NCBI GenBank assembly: GCA_050303415.1
Contig: JBNLBS010000013.1
Span: 1-64,000, forward strand
Reading direction: 5' to 3'
DNA: 64,000 nt
Source: JBNLBS01 sp050303415
GTDB lineage: Bacteria; Pseudomonadota; Gammaproteobacteria; Methylococcales; Methylomonadaceae
The position numbers and the translations under genes were made by a program. Below the pieces are notes generated by a model. It saw only the letters and a list, made by a program, of their open reading frames with translations. It did not search any database and had not been told where the DNA came from. Below are positions 17,265 to 25,919 of the stretch, piece after piece (the first letter of the stretch is position 1; the number at the start of each line of letters is the position of its first letter).

Positions 17265-18332
17265 ATGAGCAATTTGTTTGACCCCATCCGAGTTGGTGAA
17301 ATCGACTTGCCTAATCGAATTGTGATGGCGCCTCTGACTCGTTGTCGTGCCAGCGCAGGACGCGTTGCAAATGATCTTATGGCTGAATATTATGCTCAGC
17401 GAGCAGGTGCCGGGCTGATTTTAAGCGAGGCAACCTGTGTTTCTCCACAAGGTGTCGGCTACCCGGATACACCGGGTATCTGGTCGGACCAGCAAATCGA
17501 TGGCTGGGCCAAAGTTACACAGGCTGTTCATGCCGCTAACGGGCGTATTTTCCTGCAACTCTGGCACGTTGGCCGAGTTTCTCATCCTGACTATCTCAAC
17601 GGTGAACTACCTGTTGCTCCCAGTGCCATTGCGCCGGACGGATACGTCAGCCTGTTAAGGCCCGAACGTAAATTTATGACACCCCGGGCGCTCGAGTTAG
17701 ATGAAATACCCAATCTGATAGAAACCTATCGCAAAGGTGCCGAAAATGCAAAGCAGGCGGGGTTTGACGGAGTGGAAATTCATGGTGCCAATGGTTATCT
17801 TCTCGATCAGTTTTTACAGGACAGTACTAATCGACGGCACGATGCCTATGGCGGTTCGGTAGAAAATCGTGCTCGCCTGTTATTGGAAGTGACCGATGCG
17901 GCTATTTCCGTGTGGGGTGCCGGTCTAGTCGGTGTTCATCTGGCACCACGTGGAGATGCACATTCGATGGGGGATTCAAATCCCTTGCATACGTTTGGCT
18001 ACGTGGCCGAACAACTTGGTCAGAAGGGGATTGCTTTTATTTTTATACGCGAGTCACTGGGGGATCAACGTATCGGCCCGGCATTAAAAAAACAATTCGG
18101 TGGAGTCCTGATTGCAAACGAAGGTTTCAATCTGGATACGGCTCAAGAAGTCCTGGCAGCAGGAGAGGCCGATGCGGTTTCATTCGGAAAAGATTATATT
18201 GCCAATCCAGATTTAGTAAAACGTCTACAACTGAATGCTGCGCTTAATCCATATAATACTGAAACTTTCTATGGGTATGGTTTGTCGGACACAAAAGTGG
18301 GGTACACGGATTATCCCTGTTTAGAGACCTAG
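17265..18332 (+). CDS. nemA: Old Yellow Enzyme-family alkene reductase (NemA-like)
   Basis: 355 aa FMN TIM barrel. N-terminal LFDPIRVGEIDLPNRIVMAPLTRCRA, the substrate-binding HGANGY and the hallmark LLDQFLQDSTNRRHDAYGGSVENRARLLLEV are all present. FMN-phosphate region: NEGFN ... ADAVSFGKDYIANPDL. Reduces activated alkenes (N-ethylmaleimide, 2-cyclohexenone type) with NAD(P)H, and often nitro compounds. No TetR or other regulator is adjacent. Physiological substrate unknown. Confidence 0.9.
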   Translation: MSNLFDPIRVGEIDLPNRIVMAPLTRCRASAGRVANDLMAEYYAQRAGAGLILSEATCVSPQGVGYPDTPGIWSDQQIDGWAKVTQAVHAANGRIFLQLWHVGRVSHPDYLNGELPVAPSAIAPDGYVSLLRPERKFMTPRALELDEIPNLIETYRKGAENAKQAGFDGVEIHGANGYLLDQFLQDSTNRRHDAYGGSVENRARLLLEVTDAAISVWGAGLVGVHLAPRGDAHSMGDSNPLHTFGYVAEQLGQKGIAFIFIRESLGDQRIGPALKKQFGGVLIANEGFNLDTAQEVLAAGEADAVSFGKDYIANPDLVKRLQLNAALNPYNTETFYGYGLSDTKVGYTDYPCLET

Positions 18333-18373
18333 CAGCGTCAAACAAGAATGAACAACTATTGAGTAGTACAGTT

Positions 18374-18802
18374 ATGAACTTTATCAAATTACTAATTATA
18401 TCAGCACCTTTTCTTTACTCGGTTTCAGCGGTTGCCGATATATCAAACTGCAAAATTCGATATAGTTTAAAAGGTTGGTCTTTCATCTATAAGGAATATA
18501 GGGGCAATGGTTCAATTACGTGTCCTAATGGCCAACGTGCCAGAGTAAACATCATCACTCGAGGTGGCGGGTTGACCATCGGCAAATCGGAAATCAGTAA
18601 CGGCAAGGGTACTTTTTCCACAGTAAAAAATATCAACGAGATATTGGGTACTTATGTTGCCGTCAATGCACATGCCGGAGCAACCAAGTCTGTCGAAGCT
18701 CAAGTCGTGACCAAAGGAGAGGTCTCATTAGCGCTGTTTGGCAAAGGTCGGGGAGTTGACCTTGGCTTATCCATCGGATCTTTTACCATAAGACGGCAAT
18801 AA
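18374..18802 (+). CDS. Small secreted protein of unknown function
   Basis: 142 aa from the ATG at 18374 (an upstream TTG at 18359 would add five residues). The N-terminus is a Sec signal (MNFIKLLIISAPFLYSVSAVA). The mature part has two cysteines (NCKIRY, ITCPNG) and glycine-rich beta-type stretches (TRGGGLTIGKSEISNGKG, LFGKGRGVDLGLSIG). These suggest a small periplasmic or outer-membrane-associated beta protein. I do not recognise the family. It follows the flavin oxidoreductase by about 40 bp. Confidence 0.6.
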   Translation: MNFIKLLIISAPFLYSVSAVADISNCKIRYSLKGWSFIYKEYRGNGSITCPNGQRARVNIITRGGGLTIGKSEISNGKGTFSTVKNINEILGTYVAVNAHAGATKSVEAQVVTKGEVSLALFGKGRGVDLGLSIGSFTIRRQ

Positions 18803-18992
18803 TACCCTGCCTTTTACTGCGAGCTGCCGTTCAACCGTTCGATAAAAGCTTATAAAATTAAAAACCTTGTAGAGTGATGAAATAACCAATGGTGAGCAGG
18901 GGTAATGTTTTATTGCAAAAAATCGGGTGGCAATTTCAAAAGGTTCAGCATAAATGTTAGTGGTAAACATTAAACTGCCTGGAAAATAGATT

Positions 18993-19406
18993 TTGTTAAA
19001 AATTTCCAATACAGTCTCTATCCCGGATAATGAAATAGAGATTTCGGCAATCAGGGCACAGGGTGCAGGCGGACAAAATGTTAATAAAGTCTCGTCTGCC
19101 GTTCATTTGCGTTTTGACATAAACGCCTCATCACTGCCGGACTTTTACAAACAACGCCTGTTAAGTTTGCATGACAAACGCATTACAAAAGAAGGGATTG
19201 TTATCATCAAGGCTCAGAAATATCGCACACAAGAAAAAAATCGACAGGATGCTTTTGAACGCTTAACGGAAATTATTAAACAGGTAACCGTAGTACAGAA
19301 AGTAAGGCGGCCGACAAAACCGACTAAAGGCTCTCAACAAAGAAGAATGGACAGTAAAGCGCAACGCAGTAAAACCAAAGCCTTGCGGGGTAAGGTAATT
19401 GAATAA
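18993..19406 (+). CDS. arfB: Alternative ribosome-rescue factor ArfB (YaeJ-like)
   Basis: 137 aa. The N-terminal peptidyl-hydrolase domain has the GGQ motif in RAQGAGGQNVNKVSSAVHLRFD. The C-terminal tail is strongly basic (VRRPTKPTKGSQQRRMDSKAQRSKTKALRGK), which in ArfB inserts into the empty mRNA channel of stalled ribosomes. The start is TTG, with GGAAAA about 10 nt upstream; no in-frame ATG lies ahead of the conserved IPDNEIEISAIRAQG. Rescues non-stop ribosomes independently of tmRNA. Length is normal for the family. Confidence 0.9.
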   Translation: MLKISNTVSIPDNEIEISAIRAQGAGGQNVNKVSSAVHLRFDINASSLPDFYKQRLLSLHDKRITKEGIVIIKAQKYRTQEKNRQDAFERLTEIIKQVTVVQKVRRPTKPTKGSQQRRMDSKAQRSKTKALRGKVIE

Positions 19407-19431
19407 TACAGTCTTTAATACTTAACCAGAA

Positions 19432-19510
19432 TTATAGGATGTGCTGAGGAACGAAGCGCATCAAATTTAATAGTTTAAAGATGCGCTTCGTTCCTCAGCA
19501 CATCCTATAA
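19432..19510. repeat. REPIN-type palindrome 1, left of the SIR2-TPR gene
   Basis: Perfect 31-bp inverted arms at 19432-19462 and 19480-19510 enclose a 17-nt AT-rich loop. The arm core ggatgtgctgag..cgaagcgcatc recurs at 21805-21872 and, decayed, at 22448-22512. Two facing REP units in this form make a REPIN, mobilised in trans by a RAYT transposase such as the one at 21888. Confidence 0.88.
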
Positions 19511-19690
19511 GCCGGAGTTAAAAAAATAAATAATAGGTAAGAAAAAATATCAAAAGCTAACGTTATAAGTCTGTGTATAATTTACAGCATGTTTAGATCA
19601 ATAAAATAATCAGCGATGTTTGGTTTTGTCTGTACAAAGTAGAGATGCAATATTAATTCTCTGCCTTTTTGAAATTAAAAGGGAAATTCA

Positions 19691-21808
19691 ATGAAAGAAA
19701 TTCCATTACAAACCTTTCTTTACCAGTTTTGCCAAAACGAAAGGCCTGACAAAAAATATTGTTTTATCCTTGGTTCAGGGGCTTCAAGGCCATCGGGAAT
19801 TCCGACCGGGGGGGAATTAGTCAAAAAATGGATGGCTGAATTGGCAGAAATGTATGATTCAGAAACTTTAGATACCTGGAAAAGTGCGGAATCCATTGAT
19901 ATGGACGATCTTGCGAAAGATTATTCCAAGATTTTTGATAAACGATTCGAATTGGATGAAAAAGAAGGGTTTTCATTTCTTGAAAAAATAATGGAAGGCA
20001 AAGAACCCAGTTGTGGCTATTCGGTACTTGCTCAAATATTAGAACAGGAACCGCAAAATATTGTGATTACAACCAATTTTGACAGCCTGACAGAAGATGC
20101 CTTATTTATATACACCCAGAAAAAACCGTTAGTGGTTGGGCATGAAGCATTAGCGCATTATATAAAGCCTTTTGGAACGCGGCCTATTATCGTAAAAATT
20201 CATCGTGATTTATATTTAACGCCAAAGAACACAGAGCATGAAACCTCTAAATTAGAAACCAGTTTTAAAAAAAATCTGACTAATATTTTTAAATACTACA
20301 CTCCGCTTGTTATTGGCTATGGTGGAAATGATGGCAGCTTGATGGGCTTTCTTGAAGAGCTGGATGAAATAGAAGGCCATATCTTTTGGTTTTATCGTCG
20401 GAATGATGGCGGGTTAACGCCCAGAATTATAGCCTTGCTGGAAAAATTTAACGGTTTTGCCGTACCAATTCCCGGTTTTGACGATTTAATGATTCAGATT
20501 GGTAATAAACTTAAATTAGAACGCTTGGATGAAAAAGTTGAACAGATTGCAAAGCAACGCGCTAAAAACTATAGAGAGCAAATTGAAAAAATAACCGAAG
20601 AAAAAACTACGCCTAAGGAAACCAAGGATGCCGTCGGCAGCATTGTGGAAAGAGGCGGTAAGGATTGGTGGTTTTATGAGGTGGAAGCGTCCAAAGAAGA
20701 CGATTTTGAAAAACGTGATGAAATCTATCAAGAAGGAATTAAGCAATGCCCTCAAAGTGCTGAGTTACATGGTAACTATGCGTTGTTCTTAGAGGAAATA
20801 CGGAAAGACTATGATCAAGCCGAAGTGAATTATCAAAAAGCCATAAAATTGGCCCCTGAGGATGCCTATATCTTAGGCAACTATGCGTTGTTCTTATCGG
20901 ATATACGCCAAGACTATGATCAAGCAGAAGCATATTATAAGAAAGCCTTTGAATTAGCTCCAGATATTGCTAGTTTTAAAGTCAACTATGCAAATTTCTT
21001 AAAAAATATATGTAAAGACTATGATCAATCCGAAGCGTATTATCAGAGAGCGATAGAACTAGCCCCAGAAGATGCCAATATCTTAGGCAACTATGCGTTG
21101 TTCTTGGAAGAGGTACGCAAAGACTATGATCAATCCGAAGTGTTTTATCAGAAAGCGATAGGGTCGGATCCAGAACACGCAAATACTACAGGCAACTATG
21201 CGGTGTTCTTGCAAAATATACGTAAAGATTATGATCAAGCTGAAGCGTATTATAAAAAAACCATTGAATTAGTTCCTGATGGTGCTTGTTTTAAAGGCAA
21301 CTATGCAAACTTCTTATCGGTTATACGCAAAGACTATGATCAAGCCGAAGCGTATTATCAGAAAGCCCTCGAGTTGAATCCAAAAAATACCATTGACTTA
21401 AGCAACTATGCAAACTTCTTATCGGATATACGCAAAGACTATGATCAAGCCAAAGAATTTTATCAGAAAGCCCTAGAGTTGGATCCTGGAAATGCTAATA
21501 ATATAGGTAACTTTGCCAAGCACCTAATTGCAAGAAAAGAAATAAAAAAGGCTTATGATTTAATCCAAAAAGCATTTGAATTAAATCAAGACAAGCGAAA
21601 AGATCTGGAACTAGAACTATGGTTTTATCGCTATGCCATCTTTTTTAATGATTACAAAGAAGCACTACAAAATATTGAGGCCTTATTAGAACAAGGGATT
21701 ACATCGCCCGGTTGGTATTTAGATGATGTATTGGCCGTGGCCAAAGAGCTTGGTCATTCTGATTATAAAAAATTATCCGAATTGGCAAAAAAAATAACAG
21801 AACCATAG
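19691..21808 (+). CDS. SIR2-domain protein with tandem TPR-like repeats (candidate anti-phage NADase)
   Basis: 705 aa. Residues about 20-265 form a SIR2 fold with LGSGASRPSGIPTGGEL (nucleotide loop), Asn129 in TTNFDSLTEDAL, His171 in KIHRD and VIGYGGNDGSLMGFL. This is the defence-type SIR2_2 branch rather than a deacetylase, as no zinc cysteines are seen. A charged linker follows. Residues about 355-625 hold seven to eight 35-residue repeats of the pattern NYALFL--IRKDYDQAEAYYQKAIEL-P--AN, nearly identical to one another. Defence SIR2 proteins of this layout cleave NAD+ when the sensor part is triggered. A good ribosome-binding site (AAAAGGGAAA) precedes the ATG. The TAG stop lies in the REPIN arm. 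Trigger is unknown. Confidence 0.8.
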   Translation: MKEIPLQTFLYQFCQNERPDKKYCFILGSGASRPSGIPTGGELVKKWMAELAEMYDSETLDTWKSAESIDMDDLAKDYSKIFDKRFELDEKEGFSFLEKIMEGKEPSCGYSVLAQILEQEPQNIVITTNFDSLTEDALFIYTQKKPLVVGHEALAHYIKPFGTRPIIVKIHRDLYLTPKNTEHETSKLETSFKKNLTNIFKYYTPLVIGYGGNDGSLMGFLEELDEIEGHIFWFYRRNDGGLTPRIIALLEKFNGFAVPIPGFDDLMIQIGNKLKLERLDEKVEQIAKQRAKNYREQIEKITEEKTTPKETKDAVGSIVERGGKDWWFYEVEASKEDDFEKRDEIYQEGIKQCPQSAELHGNYALFLEEIRKDYDQAEVNYQKAIKLAPEDAYILGNYALFLSDIRQDYDQAEAYYKKAFELAPDIASFKVNYANFLKNICKDYDQSEAYYQRAIELAPEDANILGNYALFLEEVRKDYDQSEVFYQKAIGSDPEHANTTGNYAVFLQNIRKDYDQAEAYYKKTIELVPDGACFKGNYANFLSVIRKDYDQAEAYYQKALELNPKNTIDLSNYANFLSDIRKDYDQAKEFYQKALELDPGNANNIGNFAKHLIARKEIKKAYDLIQKAFELNQDKRKDLELELWFYRYAIFFNDYKEALQNIEALLEQGITSPGWYLDDVLAVAKELGHSDYKKLSELAKKITEP
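20754..21540 (+). repeat. 105-bp coding repeats encoding TPR-like units
   Basis: Seven to eight tandem 105-bp units, each with ggcaactatgc-like starts and a shared agactatgatcaa core, show very high nucleotide identity. Such identity among units points to recent unequal recombination or gene conversion, and so to possible copy-number variation between strains. Confidence 0.8.
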
Positions 21809-21872
21809 GATGTGCTGAGGTACGAAGCGCATCTTTTAAGGGTTATGCGCTTCGTACCTCAGCACATCCTAT
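21805..21872. repeat. REPIN-type palindrome 2, overlapping the SIR2-TPR stop codon
   Basis: Perfect 28-bp inverted arms at 21805-21832 and 21845-21872 with a 12-nt loop. The arm sequence differs from palindrome 1 by a compensated change (gaggtacg against gaggaacg), so pairing is preserved. The SIR2-TPR stop codon (21806-21808) is inside the left arm, and the RAYT start lies 16 bp beyond the right arm. Confidence 0.88.
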
Positions 21873-21887
21873 AATCCAAAGTGAGTC

Positions 21888-22418
21888 ATGACACAATACC
21901 GCAGAATTTATACGCCTGGGGCAAGCTGGTTTTTTACCGTTAATTTAGCGCATAGAAAAAATAATCGTTTGCTTGTGGACAAGGTTGATTTATTGCGTGA
22001 AGCTTTTCTTTATGTAATAAAACGCAAACCCTTTGATATTAATGCGGTGGTGGTAATGCCGGATCATTTGCATTGTATTTGGACATTACCAGCAGAGGAT
22101 GAGGATTACTCGGGTAGATGGAACTTGCTTAAAGGCTATTTTTCAAGAGGCATACCTAAAGGGGAGCCAATTTCTCAAAGTCGGAACAAACGCAGGGAAC
22201 GTGGTTTATGGCAGCGTCGGTTCTGGGCGCATATGCTGACTGACCAAGATGATTTTAATGTTCATTTTGATTATATTCACTGGAATCCTGTCAAACACGG
22301 GTGGGTAGAATCTGTTAAGGATTGGCCTTATTCCAGTTTTCATCGTTATGTGAATAGTGGAGTTTATTCCTCTGACTGGGGGCATTCAGGTGTTTTTTCT
22401 GTCGAGGTTTATGAGTGA
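21888..22418 (+). CDS. rayT: RAYT (REP-associated tyrosine transposase), IS200/Y1-like
   Basis: 176 aa HUH single-strand transposase. YRRIYTPGASWFFTVNLAHR opens the domain, the HUH pair is His60/His62 in MPDHLHCIW, and the nucleophile is expected in the helix FDYIHWNPVKHG (Tyr near residue 129). The LWQRRFWAH motif is typical of RAYTs. It is flanked by its probable substrates, palindromes at 21805-21872 and 22448-22512. RAYTs are single-copy domesticated relatives of IS200/IS605 that act on REP hairpins. The frame is intact. Confidence 0.9.
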   Translation: MTQYRRIYTPGASWFFTVNLAHRKNNRLLVDKVDLLREAFLYVIKRKPFDINAVVVMPDHLHCIWTLPAEDEDYSGRWNLLKGYFSRGIPKGEPISQSRNKRRERGLWQRRFWAHMLTDQDDFNVHFDYIHWNPVKHGWVESVKDWPYSSFHRYVNSGVYSSDWGHSGVFSVEVYE

Positions 22419-22447
22419 TATGTCGGCAGTAATGGTCAAAATCCAAT

Positions 22448-22512
22448 GGATGTGCTGAAAAACGTAGCTTATCACTCATAAAAGATGCGCTTCGTAACTC
22501 AGCACATCCTAT
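22448..22512. repeat. REPIN-type element 3, left arm decayed
   Basis: The right arm 22484-22512 keeps the consensus gatgcgcttcgtaactcagcacatcc. The left arm 22448-22473 starts ggatgtgctga but then diverges (aaaacgtagcttatc), so the hairpin is imperfect. It ends 25 bp from the 3' end of tRNA-Leu. Confidence 0.8.
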
Positions 22513-22537
22513 AATCTGGTTTTTCTCGGTTCGGAAA

Positions 22538-22624
22538 TGGTGCCGAGGAGAGGACTTGAACCTCCACGGGGTTACCCCCACTAGCACCTGAAGCTAGCGT
22601 GTCTACCAATTTCACCACCTCGGC
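22538..22624 (-). tRNA. tRNA-Leu (CAG anticodon)
   Basis: 87 nt including an encoded CCA. Minus-strand ends are GCCGAGG and CCTCGGC-A-CCA, with D-loop AATTGGTAGACAC, the anticodon stem-loop CTAGCTTCAGGTGCTAG giving CAG, a long variable arm (TGGGGGTAACCCCG) and T-loop GGTTCAAGTCC. The long variable arm fits class II tRNA-Leu. It stands alone, opposite rnr, with the REPIN/RAYT island beyond its 3' end. Confidence 0.95.
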
Positions 22625-22785
22625 AAAGGCATGAATAAATCAAAATTGAGGGCGCACTATATAGCTTCATTTAAAATTTGTCAATCAACTGTTGGAAAAT
22701 AATTGGTTAATAAAAGTAGGGAGATAGGCTAAAGTGTGTTATTTTTGTACACTTTATATAAAGTTAGTAGGAAAACAAGACATTG

Positions 22786-25083
22786 ATGTCAGAAGATAAT
22801 TTTGATCCACAACATGACCCATATGCTCAGCGCGAAGCGGAGAAATATGATAATCCCATACCCAGCCGAGAATTGATTCTGGAGCTGATTAAGCATGCGG
22901 GTGAGCCTTTAAAACGCAAGCAGATTGCCGATCAGTTTGAATTACATTCGGATGAACAATTAGAGGGGTTGCGGCGGCGTTTGCGAGCGATGGAACGTGA
23001 TGGCCAGTTGTTGTTTAACCGCAGAAAGAAATATTGCCTGATTAATAATCAGGATTTGATTGTCGGGCGTATTATCGGTCATCAGGATGGTTTTGGTTTT
23101 ATCAAGCCGGATGATGGTTCGGAAGATTTGTATTTATCAGCCAGGGAGATGCGTTCAGTTTTGCATAATGACCGTGTGGTGGTTCAGGTTGCCGGTGTGG
23201 ATAGAAAAGGGCGCCGGGAAGCGTCTATTGTTGAAGTATTGGAACGTAATACCCATCAAGTCGTTGGCCGCTTTATTCAGGAACGCGGGTTTTATTTTGT
23301 CGAGCCGGATAATAAGAATCTTTCCCAGAGTGTTTTAATTTCCAAAGAAGATATCAATAACGCCAAAAAGGGCCAGATTGTGGTGGCTGAAATTATTGCT
23401 CAGCCTAATGCACATAGTCAGCCGGTGGGCAGGGTTACTGAGATTCTTGGCAAACATATGGCGCCGGGTATGGAAATTGAGATGGCGATTCGTTCTTATG
23501 ATTTGCCTTATCAATGGCCGGCTGAATTATTGGCTGAGATTGAGCCTTTAACGGATGAAGTACCGGAGCAGGCAAAAACCGGTCGAGTTGATTTACGAGA
23601 TATACCGCTGGTCACCATTGACGGTGAAGATGCCCGTGATTTTGATGACGCGGTATATTGTGAAAGAACTAAAAATGGCTGGCGGCTACTGGTTGCAATT
23701 GCTGATGTTTCGCATTATGTGCAAGTCGGTACCGCTTTGGATCAGGAGGCGCAAAACCGCAGTACTTCTGTGTACTTTCCTGAGCAGGTTATTCCCATGT
23801 TGCCTGAAATTTTATCCAACGGCCTTTGTTCGTTAAACCCGAACGTAGATCGCTTATGCATGGTCTGTGAGCTGTTTATAGATCAACAGGGTACGGTAAC
23901 AAAATACAATTTCTTTGATGCTGTGATGCGCTCTCATGCTCGCCTGACTTATACCGAAGTGGCCGAAATGATTGCTAACGGCGCAGATACTTCGGAAGCG
24001 GCTTCGAATAAGTTTTTGCCTAAAATAAAAAGTTTTTTTGCGCCCAAGCCGGAGCTAAAGGCTCAATCAGCTCAACCGGAACACCCCCTATGGCCGAATA
24101 TTAATGAGCTTTACCAGCTTTATAAGGTCATGCGCAAAGCGCGTGAACGACGCGGGGCAATGGATTTTGATACCCAGGAAACGCTGATTGTTTTTGGTAA
24201 GAACAGAAAGATCGACAAGATTGTTCCGGTGGTAAGAAACGATGCACATAAGCTGATTGAAGAGTTTATGATTACTGCCAATAATGCTGCTGCTCAATTT
24301 TTAATCAGTAAGAAAATTCCGCATTTACTTCGTGTACATGAAGGCCCTAATGATGAAAAATTGCTGACCTTAAGAACGTTTCTGGGGGAATTGGGTTTGC
24401 ATTTGGGTGGGGGCGACAAGCCGACGCCATTGGATTATATGCACTTGGTGGATTCGGTTGCCGATAGACCGGATGCGCACCTGATTCAAACCGTATTATT
24501 AAGGTCCATGTCTCAAGCTGTTTACAGCTCTGATGTTAATGGCCATTTTGGCCTTGCTCTGGAAGCGTATGCGCATTTTACTTCACCTATCCGCCGTTAT
24601 CCGGATTTATTGGTGCATAGAGCGATCAGGCATTGTCTAGCCGGTAAGTCGGTGGAAAGTTTCCATTATGGCATGCCGGAGATGATGAGTTTGGGTGAAC
24701 ATTGTTCGGCAAATGAACGGCGTGCGGATGAGGCCACTCGGGAAGTTACCAGTTGGCTGAAATGTGAATATATGATGGATAAAATCGGGGAAGATTTTCC
24801 TGGTATTATCTCTGCAGTGACCTCTTTTGGTTTTTTTGTCGAGCTAACTGATATCTATGTCGAAGGTTTGGTGCATGTCAGTAATTTAGGTCAGGATTTT
24901 TTCCATTTTGATCCTACCAGTCATCAACTAAAGGGTGAACGTACCGATATGCGTTTTCGTTTGGGTGACAGTGTCAGCGTTCGTGTCGTTCGAGTTGATC
25001 TTGATGACAAGAAAATTGACTTTGAGCTAGTTCAGAAAAAATCCGGCAGTCAAAAAGCAAGAAAGAGACGTCGTAAAAAATGA
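22786..25083 (+). CDS. rnr: Ribonuclease R
   Basis: About 765 aa. Order: N-terminal helix-turn-helix (SRELILELIKHAGEPLKRKQIADQF), cold-shock domains (GFGFIKPDDGSEDLYLS), the RNB catalytic core with the metal-binding aspartates in DGEDARDFDDAV and HFTSPIRRYPDLLVHR, a C-terminal S1 domain (GIISAVTSFGFFVEL) and a basic tail KSGSQKARKRRRKK. It degrades structured RNA 3' to 5' and acts in rRNA and trans-translation quality control. ATG at 22786 is preferred over the TTG one codon earlier. It is coupled to rlmB by an ATGA overlap. Confidence 0.95.
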   Translation: MSEDNFDPQHDPYAQREAEKYDNPIPSRELILELIKHAGEPLKRKQIADQFELHSDEQLEGLRRRLRAMERDGQLLFNRRKKYCLINNQDLIVGRIIGHQDGFGFIKPDDGSEDLYLSAREMRSVLHNDRVVVQVAGVDRKGRREASIVEVLERNTHQVVGRFIQERGFYFVEPDNKNLSQSVLISKEDINNAKKGQIVVAEIIAQPNAHSQPVGRVTEILGKHMAPGMEIEMAIRSYDLPYQWPAELLAEIEPLTDEVPEQAKTGRVDLRDIPLVTIDGEDARDFDDAVYCERTKNGWRLLVAIADVSHYVQVGTALDQEAQNRSTSVYFPEQVIPMLPEILSNGLCSLNPNVDRLCMVCELFIDQQGTVTKYNFFDAVMRSHARLTYTEVAEMIANGADTSEAASNKFLPKIKSFFAPKPELKAQSAQPEHPLWPNINELYQLYKVMRKARERRGAMDFDTQETLIVFGKNRKIDKIVPVVRNDAHKLIEEFMITANNAAAQFLISKKIPHLLRVHEGPNDEKLLTLRTFLGELGLHLGGGDKPTPLDYMHLVDSVADRPDAHLIQTVLLRSMSQAVYSSDVNGHFGLALEAYAHFTSPIRRYPDLLVHRAIRHCLAGKSVESFHYGMPEMMSLGEHCSANERRADEATREVTSWLKCEYMMDKIGEDFPGIISAVTSFGFFVELTDIYVEGLVHVSNLGQDFFHFDPTSHQLKGERTDMRFRLGDSVSVRVVRVDLDDKKIDFELVQKKSGSQKARKRRRKK

Positions 25084-25823
25084 AGTTAAGTAAGTTATTT
25101 GGTGTGCATGCCGTTCAGGCTGCACTGGACTATTCCCCGAAAACAATTGAAAAAGCCTGGATAGATTCCCAAAGACAAGACCGTCGTGTTCAACAATTGG
25201 TTAATGAACTGTTATCTCTTGGCATTCAGCCGGAAAAAACCGAGCGAAAAAAACTGGATAAGTTTGCTGAAGGAAAAAATCATCAGGGAATAGTGATTGA
25301 AGTGACTATGCCGTCGAGCAGGTCGGAAGGTGAACTGAAGCAAGCAGTAGAAGCAATCAGCGGGATACCGTTATTATTAGTTCTGGATCACGTTCAAGAT
25401 CCGCATAATTTGGGTGCATGCCTGAGAACTGCCGATGCCACGGGGGTGGATGGGGTAATCATTACTAAAGATAATGCCAGCGGAATCACCCCGACAGTTT
25501 GTAAAGTTGCCTGCGGAGCGGCAGAAACGGTACCGGTATATCAAGTAACCAATCTGTCCAGAACTTTGCGTTGGTTAAAAGAACAGGGGATTTGGATCAT
25601 TGGGGCGGCCGGGGAAACCGAGCAAACTGCCTATCAAGCCGATTTTACTGCGCCCACGGCAATCGTTATGGGAGCGGAGGAAAAAGGCTTAAGACGCTTG
25701 ACTCGTGAGCAATGTGATTTATTAATCAAATTGCCGATGATAGGGACCGTGGAAAGCCTGAATGTTTCTGTGGCAACCGGTGTTTTGCTGTATGAAGTGC
25801 TTAGACAGCGTTTGCACAGCTAA
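25080..25823 (+). CDS. rlmB: 23S rRNA (guanosine-2'-O)-methyltransferase RlmB
   Basis: 247 aa SPOUT (SpoU/TrmH) enzyme. It has an N-terminal L30e-like RNA-binding part (KLFGVHAVQAALDY) and the catalytic knot with LDHVQDPHNLGACLRTADATG, IVMGAEEKGL and LPMIGTVESLNVSVATGVLLYE. It methylates G2251 of 23S rRNA. The start codon overlaps the rnr stop, the common rnr-rlmB order in gammaproteobacteria. Confidence 0.95.
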   Translation: MKLSKLFGVHAVQAALDYSPKTIEKAWIDSQRQDRRVQQLVNELLSLGIQPEKTERKKLDKFAEGKNHQGIVIEVTMPSSRSEGELKQAVEAISGIPLLLVLDHVQDPHNLGACLRTADATGVDGVIITKDNASGITPTVCKVACGAAETVPVYQVTNLSRTLRWLKEQGIWIIGAAGETEQTAYQADFTAPTAIVMGAEEKGLRRLTREQCDLLIKLPMIGTVESLNVSVATGVLLYEVLRQRLHS

Positions 25824-25919
25824 TCAGTTATCTACAAATCATACGAATTGAGCCGGCTGTTTATCAGCAACCTGCTCAATCCTTCACCACCTTTATATTC
25901 CATTTAATTTAACCAGACA

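Noticed and set aside
20754..21540. CRISPR-like repeat array
   Set aside because: The 105-bp repeats are in frame within a coding sequence and encode TPR units, with no spacers.
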